64,000 bases of DNA from Tuberibacillus sp. Marseille-P3662 (GTDB lineage: Bacteria > Bacillota > Bacilli > Bacillales > Sporolactobacillaceae), in assembly GCF_900178005.1 (NCBI RefSeq), contig NZ_FXBS01000006.1:434001-498000 (forward strand), read 5' to 3'. Position 1 is the first letter of the stretch; each line of letters begins with the position of its first letter. The notes beneath the pieces are model-generated. The model searched no databases, was not told the DNA's origin, and saw nothing but the letters and a program-made list of their open reading frames with translations. Of this stretch, positions 18,470 through 27,183 are shown one piece after another. A program made the position numbers and the translations under genes.

Positions 18470-19645
18470 ATGGAACTTGTTATTGATGAACAACCTTATT
18501 TGTATAAACATTATTTGTTGATGGATGACCGTATGATGGATCTTCATCTTTGGCCAGTGGGTAAGGTTTTAGCCGGCAACATCTATTTAGGATATGTTGA
18601 ACATACGGCAAAAGGAATGGATAGTGTTTTCGTGAATATTGGGAATGGTGAGAAGGGTGTTCTTCCCATAAGTGAACAAGGAAACGCAACGACTAAAGGA
18701 CAATCTCTATCTCCGGGGAATCGAGTGATTGTTCAAGTTAATAAAATGGGCAGAGACGGCAAGCGTCCTGTTTTGACTCAAAATCTGCAGTTCGCCGGTG
18801 GCTATATCATTTATATGCCAAAAGCTGGTTATGGCACCGCCTCTCGACAATTGTCCTACAAACAAGGCCAACACTTGAAAAAGGTCATGAAGTCGGTAAC
18901 CGAAGCGAATGAAGGTTTTATTTTGCGGTCAGCGTCCGGCTATACCAATAGTGACACGCTTAAAGCTGAATGGCAGCGATTAAAAGAGCACTGGCGCCAA
19001 CTGAAAGATCATATTGGTCGGAACACGGGCGAGCCGCGGTTGTTACAATCGGGATGGCCGATGACGGTGTCTCGTTTGTTCAATCGGTGTGTCACTGAAG
19101 ACATTGATATGGTCATTAGCAATGATCAATCTGTATTGATGGACCTCAGGGATATGTTTGCTGCAGCGGATTGTGAGCCTCCGAGGTTCAATTATCAGAG
19201 ACCACTCCCGGAAAACGTCCAAAAGGTGTGCCGAGAAACGATGCGTCAAGCGATCCAGCCGGTGATAAGGGATAAGAATGGTATGACAATTCATATTCAT
19301 GAGACGGAAGCCCTAACAGCGATTGATATTAACATGGGCCGCTTTAAGACATCTGAAAATAAAATTGAAGCTGCCTATGCTGTCAACGAGGCGGCCATTC
19401 CGGTCATCATGCGACAGATGAAATTGAGGCAACTTCAAGGGATTATTTTAATTGATGCCTTGAAAATGAACTCTGCAAGGCATCGGATGCGCGTTCTTGA
19501 CCAGATTAAGCAATGGGCCCAAACTGATCCAGTAAGGACAAAAGTTCATGGATATACGCAAACAGGGTTGATTGAAATAACTCGTCAATCAGCTGGTTTC
19601 CGGTTAAAGGATTGGGTGAAGCAACAGGGAAGTTCTGAACAATAA
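18470..19645 (+). CDS. rng: Ribonuclease G/E family protein, short form
   Basis: 391 residues. The N-terminal S1-like segment (GNIYLGYVEHTAKGMDSVFV) is followed by a catalytic region retaining both Mg-binding aspartates in context (LTAIDINMGRF and GIILIDALKM). It ends soon after GLIEITRQSAGF, so the zinc-link CPxC and small domain of E. coli RNase E/G, needed there for tetramerisation, are absent. It lies between spoIVFB and rplU, as RNase G-like genes do in many Bacillales. Cleavage of AU-rich single-stranded RNA is the expected role. Confidence 0.85.
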   Translation: MELVIDEQPYLYKHYLLMDDRMMDLHLWPVGKVLAGNIYLGYVEHTAKGMDSVFVNIGNGEKGVLPISEQGNATTKGQSLSPGNRVIVQVNKMGRDGKRPVLTQNLQFAGGYIIYMPKAGYGTASRQLSYKQGQHLKKVMKSVTEANEGFILRSASGYTNSDTLKAEWQRLKEHWRQLKDHIGRNTGEPRLLQSGWPMTVSRLFNRCVTEDIDMVISNDQSVLMDLRDMFAAADCEPPRFNYQRPLPENVQKVCRETMRQAIQPVIRDKNGMTIHIHETEALTAIDINMGRFKTSENKIEAAYAVNEAAIPVIMRQMKLRQLQGIILIDALKMNSARHRMRVLDQIKQWAQTDPVRTKVHGYTQTGLIEITRQSAGFRLKDWVKQQGSSEQ

Positions 19646-19675
19646 TTGACACGCACAAGCCCAGCATGGTAAAAT
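19646..19675 (+). promoter_or_regulatory. Promoter of rplU operon
   Basis: Exact TTGACA, 18-bp spacer, TAAAAT. Confidence 0.8.
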
Positions 19676-19681
19676 CAATGC

Positions 19682-19790
19682 GTTATTTTATGTTGGGGCA
19701 CCGGCTCCAACCGCTCATGATAGGTTGTTAAAGTCGTTTCTAACGGCTGCCTATTTTTGGCGAGTCTGAGATATCAGAGGAGGTGCGCAT
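19682..19790 (+). promoter_or_regulatory. L21 leader RNA
   Basis: A structured untranslated leader between the promoter and rplU, with GTTGGGGCACCGGCTCCAAC able to form a stem and TAACGGCTGCC following. Position and layout fit the Firmicutes L21 leader, an autogenous control element for ribosomal protein L21. It was identified by location and fold, not by covariance search. Confidence 0.65.
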
Positions 19791-20099
19791 ATGTACGCTA
19801 TTATTGAAACAGGCGGTAAACAGCTTAAGGTTGAAGAGGGCCAAGCGGTTTCCGTTGAAAAACTAGACGTTGAACCCGGCGAAACGGTGACTTTTGATAA
19901 AGTTTTGTTCGTCGGTGGCGACAATGTGAAGGTAGGTAACCCTCACGTTGACGGAGCTAATGTGACAGCAAAAGTCGCTGAACATGGCAAAGGTGATAAG
20001 ATCGTTGTCTTTAAAATGAAACGTCGTAAAAATTATCGCCGTAAGCAGGGGCATAGACAGCCGTTCACTAAAGTAACCATTGATAAGATCAATGCCTAG
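19791..20099 (+). CDS. rplU: 50S ribosomal protein L21
   Basis: 102 residues. [18 protein letters not shown] start and the basic [19 protein letters not shown] segment are diagnostic. RBS is GAGGAGG. Confidence 0.98.
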   Translation: MYAIIETGGKQLKVEEGQAVSVEKLDVEPGETVTFDKVLFVGGDNVKVGNPHVDGANVTAKVAEHGKGDKIVVFKMKRRKNYRRKQGHRQPFTKVTIDKINA

Positions 20100-20112
20100 T
20101 TAGGTTACTATA

Positions 20113-20439
20113 ATGATTGATGTAACTGTTGCTCGTAATAGAGAATACCTGCAAACGGTGGTGATTGAAGGCCATGCCGGTTCAGGTCCCCATGGATTTG
20201 ATTTGGTATGTGCTGGTGTATCTTCCGTTTCCTTTGGTGCTGTTAATGCGGTCGAGGCGCTATGTGATGTAACCTTGGTCGTTAATCAAGCCCAAGATGG
20301 TGGCTATATGCGAATTGATGTTCCAGATGGGTTATCCCATGAACAGGAACAATCCGTGCAATTGCTGCTGGAAGGTATGCTCGTTTCCTTGCGAACGATT
20401 GAAAACTCCTACTCGGAATTTATACAATTAAATGACTAA
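20113..20439 (+). CDS. prp: Ribosomal-processing cysteine protease Prp
   Basis: 108 residues (YsxB family). Prp removes the N-terminal extension of ribosomal protein L27 in Firmicutes. The catalytic pair is present: His21 in [10 protein letters not shown] and Cys33 in DLVCAGVS. It lies between rplU and rpmA, and its substrate L27 next door carries the cleavage sequence. The stop lies within the rpmA ribosome site. Confidence 0.94.
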   Translation: MIDVTVARNREYLQTVVIEGHAGSGPHGFDLVCAGVSSVSFGAVNAVEALCDVTLVVNQAQDGGYMRIDVPDGLSHEQEQSVQLLLEGMLVSLRTIENSYSEFIQLND

Positions 20440-20452
20440 GGAGGTGCAGCTC

Positions 20453-20743
20453 ATGCTTAAGTTGGACATTCAATTCTTTTCTGCGAAAAAAGGGGTCAGT
20501 AGTACCAAAAACGGTCGTGACTCTATTTCCAAACGTCTGGGTGCCAAGCGCGCTGATGGACAGGTTGTAACCGGCGGTTCTATCCTTTTCCGTCAACGGG
20601 GTACTAAAATATATCCAGGTAAAAACGTTGGCCGCGGCGGCGATGATACATTGTTTGCTAAGTCAGATGGCGTCGTTCGTTATGAACGTGTTGGTCGCGA
20701 CCGCAAACGAGTCAGTGTTTATCCAGTTGCACAAGAAGCGTAA
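20453..20743 (+). CDS. rpmA: 50S ribosomal protein L27 with Prp-cleaved N-terminus
   Basis: 96 residues. Begins [14 protein letters not shown], the Firmicutes-type extension cut by Prp after the FFS region, which exposes the KKG tail that reaches the peptidyl-transferase centre. [15 protein letters not shown] is the core motif. ATG 20453 follows AAGGAGGTG at 20438; the open frame further upstream is not used. Confidence 0.97.
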   Translation: MLKLDIQFFSAKKGVSSTKNGRDSISKRLGAKRADGQVVTGGSILFRQRGTKIYPGKNVGRGGDDTLFAKSDGVVRYERVGRDRKRVSVYPVAQEA

Positions 20744-20748
20744 ATTAA

Positions 20749-20776
20749 AAACCAGCCGTTTGGCTGGTTTTTTTAT
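20749..20776 (+). terminator. Terminator after rpmA
   Basis: AAACCAGCC/GGCTGGTTT, 4-nt loop, followed by a T run. Confidence 0.93.
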
Positions 20777-20934
20777 TGGCTATGTTAAAGTTTATTGTTG
20801 TTTTTTGCACTTCGTTGATTGTAGAGGGCAGGCAAAGTAAAACAGTCTTTTATTACATATATAATACAAAAGCTACAGTTGTTTTTTTGCAATGGAGACT
20901 CATGATATTTTGACATTATAACAGCGGACAGGCA

Positions 20935-20943
20935 TGATATAAT
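20935..20943 (+). promoter_or_regulatory. Extended -10 promoter of spo0B-obg-pheB
   Basis: TGATATAAT matches the extended -10 (TGnTATAAT). A TTGACA at 20910 is too far (22 bp) to be a standard -35. Confidence 0.6.
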
Positions 20944-20983
20944 CAAACGGTATTTGTAGACAATATATTTAGGGGTTTTGCAC

Positions 20984-21538
20984 ATGGAAAATGAAGAGCT
21001 GGTTCGTGTCCTAAGCGGAGCAAGACACGATTGGCTAAATCAGCTTCAACTCATAAAAGCCCATTTAGCGCTTAATCGAATAGAACAGGCCGAAACTGTC
21101 ATAGAGGATATCATTGTTACGGCCCAAAACGAAGCAAAAATATCCCAATTGAACGCACCGGATTTCGCATCCTTTTTTTTAACATTTAATTGGTATCCTC
21201 ATTCGTATCATCTTGACTTCGAGGTAACAGGTGAGCAGCAGACGCTTGCATCAATGGATCAAGTTCTGGTTCAATTAGCCGCTGATATTACCGGTCTGTT
21301 TGATGAATATGCAGGATCGATGATTCAGAATCATGTGCGTGTCATGATGAACCTTTCTGATGATGAGATACAGATCACATTTGATTACAGCGGATCAATT
21401 AATTGTGAGCAGCAATTACATACAGCTATTCGTGATCTAACCATGAAGCCTTATATGACATTAGTTCAAAATGAAGTCACTCCTTATGAAGCGGTTGCTA
21501 CGATACGTTTGGACATTAAAGAATTGAACGGAGGTTAA
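20984..21538 (+). CDS. spo0B: Sporulation initiation phosphotransferase Spo0B
   Basis: 184 residues. Relays phosphate from Spo0F to Spo0A. The phosphorylated histidine is in [16 protein letters not shown] (H about residue 17), within the dimerising helical hairpin; the rest is a degenerate ATPase-like fold. ATG 20984 lies eight bases after AGGGG. Two codons upstream is a TTG lacking spacing. Followed four bases later by obg, as in B. subtilis. Confidence 0.93.
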   Translation: MENEELVRVLSGARHDWLNQLQLIKAHLALNRIEQAETVIEDIIVTAQNEAKISQLNAPDFASFFLTFNWYPHSYHLDFEVTGEQQTLASMDQVLVQLAADITGLFDEYAGSMIQNHVRVMMNLSDDEIQITFDYSGSINCEQQLHTAIRDLTMKPYMTLVQNEVTPYEAVATIRLDIKELNGG

Positions 21539-21542
21539 GCTG

Positions 21543-22820
21543 ATGTTTGTCGACCATGTTGACGTGTATATAAAAGCCGGTGATGGTGGTAACGGAATGG
21601 TAGCGTTTCGTAGAGAAAAATATGAACCCAATGGAGGCCCAGCTGGTGGTGATGGAGGTTTCGGCGGGCATGTTATTTTTAAAGTAGATGAGGGTTTGCG
21701 AACGCTGATGGATTTTCGTTATAAAAAACATTTTAAAGCACCCAAAGGTGAGGGCGGTGGACCCAAAAACCAGCACGGAAAAAATGCTAAAAATCTGATT
21801 GTTGATGTTCCGCCGGGTACGGTTGTGACCAGTCAGGAGACAGGGGATGTGATCGCTGACTTAACTGAACACGGGGATGAGGCAATCATTGCTAGAGGCG
21901 GGCGTGGCGGCCGCGGTAATACCCGATTTGCAACGGCATCAAATCCAGCGCCGCATCATGCAGAAAATGGTGAACCAGGTGATGAACGGAACATTCGGAT
22001 TGAGCTGAAACTTTTAGCTGATGTCGGTTTGATTGGTTTTCCAAGTGTCGGTAAGTCAACGCTGTTATCTGTAGTATCGGCTGCCAAACCAAAAGTTGCG
22101 GCTTATCATTTTACGACGATCAATCCTAATTTAGGCGTTGTTGCTAGTGGCGATGGTGAAAGTTTCGTCGTTGCTGATTTGCCGGGGCTGATTGAAGGTG
22201 CGCATGAAGGTGCAGGCTTAGGGGACCAATTTCTCCGTCATATCGAACGTACACGGGTTTTAATTCATGTCATTGATATGTCCGGGATGGAAGGCAGGGA
22301 TCCCTTTGAAGACTTTCAAAAAATTAATGATGAGTTAAGACAATATGAATACCGGTTGACTGAACGTCCACAAGTCATTGCAGCTAATAAAATGGACATG
22401 CCTGATGCGGAGGATCACCTTGAATTGTTTAAGGAACAGTTAGAGGATGAGATTCCGATTTATCCGATTTCAGCCTTGTCAAAGGATGGACTCGAGCCAC
22501 TGCTTCAGGAAGTTGCACAATTGTTGCAAACGACGCCTGAGTTTCCGCTTCATTTCGATCATGCAGAGGAACCCTATACGTATGCAATAGATGATGAGCA
22601 ACCATTTAAGATCACTCGGGATGATGATGGAACGTATGTGGTTTCAGGGCCACGGGTTGAGCGTTTGTTTAAAATGACGGACTTTAACCGTGATGAATCT
22701 GTCGGCCGGTTTTCACGGAGTTTGCGACGAATGGGCGTTGATGACGCCCTAAGAGAGCGCGGTATTCAAGACGGTGATCTTGTCAGAATTCTTGATTTTG
22801 AATTTGAATTTGTCCATTAG
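21543..22820 (+). CDS. obg: GTPase Obg (CgtA)
   Basis: 425 residues. Glycine-rich Obg domain ([23 protein letters not shown]), a GTPase domain from about 160 ([12 protein letters not shown]-loop, [13 protein letters not shown]) and the C-terminal OCT domain. Essential for late 50S assembly and the stress response. Start ATG 21543 behind GGAGG. Confidence 0.98.
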   Translation: MFVDHVDVYIKAGDGGNGMVAFRREKYEPNGGPAGGDGGFGGHVIFKVDEGLRTLMDFRYKKHFKAPKGEGGGPKNQHGKNAKNLIVDVPPGTVVTSQETGDVIADLTEHGDEAIIARGGRGGRGNTRFATASNPAPHHAENGEPGDERNIRIELKLLADVGLIGFPSVGKSTLLSVVSAAKPKVAAYHFTTINPNLGVVASGDGESFVVADLPGLIEGAHEGAGLGDQFLRHIERTRVLIHVIDMSGMEGRDPFEDFQKINDELRQYEYRLTERPQVIAANKMDMPDAEDHLELFKEQLEDEIPIYPISALSKDGLEPLLQEVAQLLQTTPEFPLHFDHAEEPYTYAIDDEQPFKITRDDDGTYVVSGPRVERLFKMTDFNRDESVGRFSRSLRRMGVDDALRERGIQDGDLVRILDFEFEFVH

Positions 22821-22831
22821 TGGGGGGTTCC

Positions 22832-23281
22832 ATGAAAAGACAAGAACAATTTTATTTGGTTAAAGAAGATGTATTATCTGAATCAATGACCAAGGTTCTT
22901 GAAGCGAAGACATTATTGGAAAACGGTCAAGCGGAAAATGTCACGGATGCGGCGGAAAAGGTAGGATTAAGCCGCAGTGCCTTTTATAAATACCGAAACA
23001 GTATCTTTCCTTTTCATAAAATTGTTACTGAAAATATTGTTACTTTGTTTTTCTTTTTGGAAGACCGGACGGGTACTCTGACAAAATTGCTCAATATTGT
23101 TTCACAAGCCGGCTGTAATGTGTTAACGATTCACCAGACAATCCCTTTACAAGGGAAAGCCAATGTATCCTTATCTATTGATACCAATGCAATTAATCGT
23201 AAATTCGATGATTTTGTTGACCAGTTTCGGCAAATGGCTGAGGTGATTAAAGTGGATGTCGTTGGTTCAGGAGGGTTATAG
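22832..23281 (+). CDS. pheB: ACT-domain protein PheB
   Basis: 149 residues. The N-terminal helix-turn-helix-like part (AAEKVGLSRSAFYKYR) and C-terminal ACT domain (FFLEDRTGTLTKLLNIV, LTIHQTIPLQGKANVSLSI) match the PheB family. In B. subtilis it is followed by pheA (prephenate dehydratase); here pheA is not next to it. ATG 22832 is chosen over GTG 22820. Its stop overlaps that of convergent niaR by 6 bp. Molecular role of PheB is uncertain. Confidence 0.9.
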   Translation: MKRQEQFYLVKEDVLSESMTKVLEAKTLLENGQAENVTDAAEKVGLSRSAFYKYRNSIFPFHKIVTENIVTLFFFLEDRTGTLTKLLNIVSQAGCNVLTIHQTIPLQGKANVSLSIDTNAINRKFDDFVDQFRQMAEVIKVDVVGSGGL

Positions 23282-23803
23282 TAGATAACCCTCTTTTTTT
23301 AATGCTGCTATTACTTCGTCAAGCACAGACTCTGATGAGGCTTCAAGAGTATGCAGATGCACGCCGCCGGTCAAGTCCGATAGTAAGCTGGCTTCCTGTT
23401 CAGCAAGTTTCTTTAGAAATTGGCTGACGTCTTTACGACTTTGTAACATGAGTGATCCTGTAATCTCACCATAGATCGCATGTTCAACCACTACATTTCT
23501 AATGGTAACGCCATGATCAACGATGGTGTTCAATTCGTGGGCTGTTTCATCAGGTGTGTGTTTGACGGCGATCACTCTTGAGGCTGTCGGCTCGATTCTA
23601 GTCGGCATATAAAGATAACCTTGAGAAGTAGCGATAATAGGATGGTTTTTAGCCTTTAATAACGAGATGTCTTGAACAATGACTTGTCGGCTGACATTCG
23701 TTCGATCGGATAGGTCACCACCTGTAAGCGGTTCTTCACTTTCTTCAAGCCACTGCAGAATCAAGGCTCTTCTTTTCTCTCCATAAATTTTGTCTTTTGT
23801 CAT
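23276..23803 (-). CDS. niaR: NAD biosynthesis repressor NiaR (YrxA/NadR type)
   Basis: 175 residues. Niacin-responsive repressor of NAD synthesis genes in Firmicutes. Winged helix at the N-terminus (RALILQWLEESEEPLTGGDLSD, then NVSRQVIVQDISLLKA), then the 3H nicotinate-binding domain with conserved histidines (VKHTPDE, DHGVTIRNVVVEHAIYG, GGVHLHTLEA). ATG 23803 stands eight bases after GGAG. In B. subtilis it neighbours nifS-nadBCA and safA; here safA is divergent and nadE lies beyond it. Confidence 0.92.
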   Translation of the reverse strand: MTKDKIYGEKRRALILQWLEESEEPLTGGDLSDRTNVSRQVIVQDISLLKAKNHPIIATSQGYLYMPTRIEPTASRVIAVKHTPDETAHELNTIVDHGVTIRNVVVEHAIYGEITGSLMLQSRKDVSQFLKKLAEQEASLLSDLTGGVHLHTLEASSESVLDEVIAALKKEGYLL

Positions 23804-23817
23804 CAACATCTCTCCAA

Positions 23818-23870
23818 TTTGAACCGTATCGGGTAACCCTATTATATCGGATTTGGACGGTTCAATGAAA
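23818..23870 (-). promoter_or_regulatory. niaR promoter with flanking inverted repeat
   Basis: On the minus strand TTTCAT-18 bp-TATAAT (23870-23841). Copies of TTGAACCGT in opposite orientation lie at 23819-23827 and 23857-23865, one inside the promoter spacer and one near the niaR ribosome site. This is a candidate autoregulatory operator; the true NiaR box was not verified. Confidence 0.45.
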
Positions 23871-23944
23871 TCGTTTCGGAAAAAGAGTGGCAAAATGCCT
23901 AGGTCAGCCATATAATGTAATGAATTTGTGCAGGAGGGATGACA

Positions 23945-25468
23945 TTGAAAATTTATGTCGTACAAAAAGGTGATACCATGTACGAAATCGCCCAAAAGCA
24001 CGGTATTGCTTTAGAAACTGTGAAGAAGGCCAATCCGCAGATAAAAAATCCCGACAATCTTCAACCTGGGATGAAATTAAAGATTCCAAGTACTTCGAAA
24101 GCTGTAAAAAAGGAAAAGCCGAAGAAGGAGCAGCCGAAGAAGGAGCAGCCGAAGAAGGAGCAGCCGAAGAAGGAGCAGCCAAAGAAAGAGCAGCCGAAGA
24201 AGGAGCAGCCGAAGAAGGAGCAGCCGAAGAAGGAGCAACCGAAGAAGGAGCAACCGAAGAAGGAGCAGCCGAAGAAAGAGCAACCGAAGAAAGAGCAGCC
24301 GAAGAAAGAGCAACCGAAGAAAGAGCAACCGAAGAAAGAGCAACCGAAGAAAGAGCAACCGAAAAAAGAAGAAACCGGCAAAAAAGAAAATATGAAGCCT
24401 ATGCCAGAGGAACCTATAAAAACGGAAAAACCGGCTCCTAAGACAAATAAGCAACCTGGAAATAAAAGTAATAATGACCAAAAAGTCACGATTAACCAAC
24501 AAGCAGCTAAACCTGAGATGAAAGAGGTATCATTGAATCAATGGTTAGATGAAGCCGATAACCAAGGTTTTAGCGGTAAGGATATCCAGCCAAAAGGGTC
24601 CAATGATGCTGAGCCATCTAAAGAAACCCCAATTAAGACACAATCTTATAATCATAAACCGTCGAAGACTAAGGCGCCAAGTTTTCCATTAAGCGACGAG
24701 GAGTGGAATATCAATCCATATGATTTGGATATGTCAAATCAAGATATCCCTATGTTGGAGAGTGATTATTATCCAAATATGATTAATCCCAAATCGTCTG
24801 CCTCTAATGAAACATCAGTTAATGGCGGACAGGGTGGCACTGCCATATGGGGAGCTTCTGACTCATCTTATGGCTATCAACCCCATATGCAGCAAGGATT
24901 TAACCAACCACAAATGCCGGAAACACCGATGTCACAACAGTGGATGGAACCAACGGCAAAGGGGATGAATCCTCAGCAATTCATGCCTTATCAGGTGCCT
25001 GGACCTGAAACACAACCGATGTTTTTCAATGATAGTATGTATCAGCAGCAGATGATGCCGAACTATCAACACTCGATGCCAGAATATCAACAACCGGTAA
25101 TGCCGGATTATCTGAATTATCAACAACCGATGCCGGAATATCAACAGCCGATAATGCCGAACTATCAGAATTATCAGCAATCGATGCCGATGTATCAACA
25201 ACCGGTAATGCCGGACTATCAGAATTATCAGCAGTCAATGCCAGGTTACCATCCACAAATGATGCCTTATGGTATGGATCCTTATTATCAGGACTGTGGT
25301 TGTGGTGCACCACCATCCCCACACATGATGCCGGTTTACCAAGATCCTGGTTATTGGGGAATGGATCAAAATGGGCTCAATATCCGTTGGGATGCTTACG
25401 CCAATTATGAAAATCATCCTTATCAACCTAATTTTCCGAAAGCAAGTAACGATGAAGAAGATGTGTGA
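23945..25468 (+). CDS. safA: Spore coat morphogenetic protein SafA, expanded repeats
   Basis: 507 residues, longer than B. subtilis SafA (about 390). The N-terminal LysM domain (MKIYVVQKGDTMYEIAQKHG to PGMKLKIP, residues 1-50) binds the cortex. Residues 59-143 are sixteen PKKEQ repeats plus one PKKEE. The C-terminal half is rich in Tyr, Gln, Met and Pro with three 18-residue repeats, like coat cross-linking substrates. TTG 23945 is six bases after AGGAGGG; ATG 23939 touches that site. CATATAAT at 23909 resembles a sigmaE -10. It organises the inner coat with SpoVID, which is encoded in this window. Confidence 0.88.
   Translation: MKIYVVQKGDTMYEIAQKHGIALETVKKANPQIKNPDNLQPGMKLKIPSTSKAVKKEKPKKEQPKKEQPKKEQPKKEQPKKEQPKKEQPKKEQPKKEQPKKEQPKKEQPKKEQPKKEQPKKEQPKKEQPKKEQPKKEQPKKEETGKKENMKPMPEEPIKTEKPAPKTNKQPGNKSNNDQKVTINQQAAKPEMKEVSLNQWLDEADNQGFSGKDIQPKGSNDAEPSKETPIKTQSYNHKPSKTKAPSFPLSDEEWNINPYDLDMSNQDIPMLESDYYPNMINPKSSASNETSVNGGQGGTAIWGASDSSYGYQPHMQQGFNQPQMPETPMSQQWMEPTAKGMNPQQFMPYQVPGPETQPMFFNDSMYQQQMMPNYQHSMPEYQQPVMPDYLNYQQPMPEYQQPIMPNYQNYQQSMPMYQQPVMPDYQNYQQSMPGYHPQMMPYGMDPYYQDCGCGAPPSPHMMPVYQDPGYWGMDQNGLNIRWDAYANYENHPYQPNFPKASNDEEDV
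24119..24373 (+). repeat. 15-bp tandem repeat, 17 units, in safA
   Basis: CCGAAGAAGGAGCAG and close variants, 16 exact PKKEQ units plus a last PKKEE. Third-position changes cluster (gag early, gaa late), showing block duplication. Other frames of this tract give long artefact ORFs. Confidence 0.95.
25076..25237 (+). repeat. Three 54-bp tandem repeats in safA
   Basis: Units at 25076, 25130 and 25184, each encoding an 18-residue MPxYQQPxMPxYxNYQQ segment rich in Tyr and Gln. Confidence 0.85.
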
Positions 25469-25494
25469 CGATTTCTCAATCGTCACTTTTTTTT
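25465..25494 (+). terminator. Terminator after safA
   Basis: GTGACGATT/AATCGTCAC, 4-nt loop, then eight T. The stem begins within the stop codon region. Confidence 0.92.
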
Positions 25495-25682
25495 CGAGAT
25501 CAAGGGATTCGCTTTTGTAGAGATACTTCTCATGCCTAAATTAGTCGAACTTTCCTCTTCACTTAAAGTTAATCTCCATTAAATGATCCCCTTAATGTTC
25601 TTGCTTCATTAAAAAGAGGATAATGTGCTAAACTATTTATGATGTAGATTATTTGTTATTTAAGTTAAAAGGAGGAATTTTC

Positions 25683-26423
25683 TTGACAGATCAAGCCATT
25701 GATGGATTGGTGAATTGGCTTCAGGAAAAAGTAAGGGAAGCCAATGCTGATGGTGCATTAGTTGGTGTCAGCGGCGGGATAGACTCAAGCGTCGTTGCTC
25801 ACTTGATAAAGAAGGCATTCCCAGAACAATCACTCGGTGTGATCATGCCTTGTAAAAGTGATCCCCAAGATCAAGAAGATGCCCGTACTGTGATTGACAG
25901 CGCTGATATTGATGCAATCACGGTTGATTTAACTGAAACCCATAATGTTTTATACAATCAAATTAAGGATCAATTTGGTTCGCGTTGGGATGAAGAAAAA
26001 GGGAAAATCGGAGACGGTAATTTGCGTGCGCGGTTACGTATGAGCACCTTATATACGATTGCTAACCAATTTAATTATCTTGTTGTTGGAACTGATAACG
26101 CTGCCGAATGGTACACTGGTTATTTCACAAAATATGGTGATGGCGGTGTTGATCTTGTACCGCTTGTACATCATACAAAAGGTGAAGTGAGTGAATTAGC
26201 GAAAGCTTTAGGGGTTCCGGATACAATCATTGAGAAGAAGCCAAGTGCCGGTCTTTGGGAAGGCCAAACAGATGAAAATGAAATGGGAACGACCTATGAC
26301 AAAATTGATGCTTACATATTAGGGCAAAGCATTCCCGAAGAAGATGAAGCGATTATTACCTCGCTTCATGATCGTTCAAAACATAAGCGAGAGTTGGCTG
26401 CGTCTCCACCACGAAAATTTTAA
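25683..26423 (+). CDS. nadE: NH3-dependent NAD+ synthetase, short type
   Basis: 246 residues. Amidates nicotinate adenine dinucleotide to NAD+. PP-loop SGGIDSS at residues 30-36; GTDNAAEWYTGYFTKYGDGG carries the deamido-NAD contacts; KKPSAGLWEGQTDE is the flexible loop. No glutaminase domain, so it needs free ammonia. It is shorter than B. subtilis NadE (272) and resembles the compact type. TTG 25683 is eight bases after AAAGGAGG. A weak promoter (TTGCTT, then TGCTAAACT at 25626) lies upstream. Close to niaR, suggesting a small NAD cluster. Confidence 0.92.
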   Translation: MTDQAIDGLVNWLQEKVREANADGALVGVSGGIDSSVVAHLIKKAFPEQSLGVIMPCKSDPQDQEDARTVIDSADIDAITVDLTETHNVLYNQIKDQFGSRWDEEKGKIGDGNLRARLRMSTLYTIANQFNYLVVGTDNAAEWYTGYFTKYGDGGVDLVPLVHHTKGEVSELAKALGVPDTIIEKKPSAGLWEGQTDENEMGTTYDKIDAYILGQSIPEEDEAIITSLHDRSKHKRELAASPPRKF

Positions 26424-26455
26424 CATTGGAACCTTAATGTAACAGGGTTAACGAA

Positions 26456-26496
26456 TCCCCCCTTTTCACACGCTAATGATGAAAGGGGGTTTTTTG
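26456..26496 (+). terminator. Terminator after nadE, overlapping the next ribosome site
   Basis: CCCCCTTTTCA pairs with TGAAAGGGGG, followed by TTTTTT. The 3' arm (GAAAGGGGG, 26481-26489) is also the ribosome site of the following TTG start. Confidence 0.8.
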
Positions 26497-26498
26497 AG

Positions 26499-27122
26499 TT
26501 GAAAAAAACACTTTTAACTCTGTCTACCGCTTTAATGGCGAGTGGAATGCTTACCGGCTGTGGTGCTAACGACGACAATCAGGGTATGAACGAAAATGGG
26601 TTGAGGGACGTCCGGTATAACAACAACGCCAATAATAATGATGCTAGAGGGCCGCTAGCAAACCAACCCAATGTTCAGGATCCAGAAAATGCCGAGAACA
26701 TTGATATGGATAATAATAAGAACAATCCTAATAAAAATAAGAATAACAATTATGACAATGGTGATCAATATGTCTATGATACGGAAGCCACACGTCGGAT
26801 TGCCAGTCAAGTTAACCGTTTGAGCGGTGTTGACGATGCTCATGCATTGATAAATGGCAATACGGTCGTCATCGGTATCGATACAAACGATGATAATGCC
26901 AATACTCAAGATATAGAAGAAAAAGTCCGTACAACGGCGAAAAGTCTTGTCCGTGACAAAAATATTCGTGTCGTTTCTGATGAAAGCATCGTTAACCGAA
27001 TTGGCGATGTCTATGACAAAGTCGATAATGGCAATACGGATGAGGTGCAATCAGATATTAGAGGTATCATGCAGGATATTGGCAATGCAGCAAAACGCCC
27101 TTTCGAGAATAATAATAAATAA
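26499..27122 (+). CDS. coxA: YhcN/YlaJ-family sporulation lipoprotein (CoxA-like)
   Basis: 207 residues. Signal peptide with lipobox LTGC (Cys21), then an Asn/Asp-rich low-complexity linker (residues 30-88), then the YhcN/YlaJ domain (RIASQVNRLSGVDDAHALINGNTVVIGI). Such proteins are found in the spore cortex or forespore membrane; CoxA is the B. subtilis member that sits next to safA. TTG 26499 follows GAAAGGGGG. Family is clear; the exact CoxA orthology rests on position. Confidence 0.8.
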   Translation: MKKTLLTLSTALMASGMLTGCGANDDNQGMNENGLRDVRYNNNANNNDARGPLANQPNVQDPENAENIDMDNNKNNPNKNKNNNYDNGDQYVYDTEATRRIASQVNRLSGVDDAHALINGNTVVIGIDTNDDNANTQDIEEKVRTTAKSLVRDKNIRVVSDESIVNRIGDVYDKVDNGNTDEVQSDIRGIMQDIGNAAKRPFENNNK

Positions 27123-27167
27123 AAAAATAAACGAGCAGGTTTGCCCCTGCTCGTTTATTTTTTTATG
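27122..27167 (+). terminator. Bidirectional-looking terminator after coxA-like gene
   Basis: AAATAAACGAGCAGG/CCTGCTCGTTTATTT, 6-nt loop, with flanking A and T runs. Confidence 0.93.
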
Positions 27168-27183
27168 ATATTTTTTAAAATTG

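Noticed and set aside
24061-24502. Long antisense ORFs with FFGCS or LRLLF repeats
   Set aside because: They are the complement of the 15-bp safA repeat read in other frames; no ribosome site, and the sense frame has a LysM domain and proper start.
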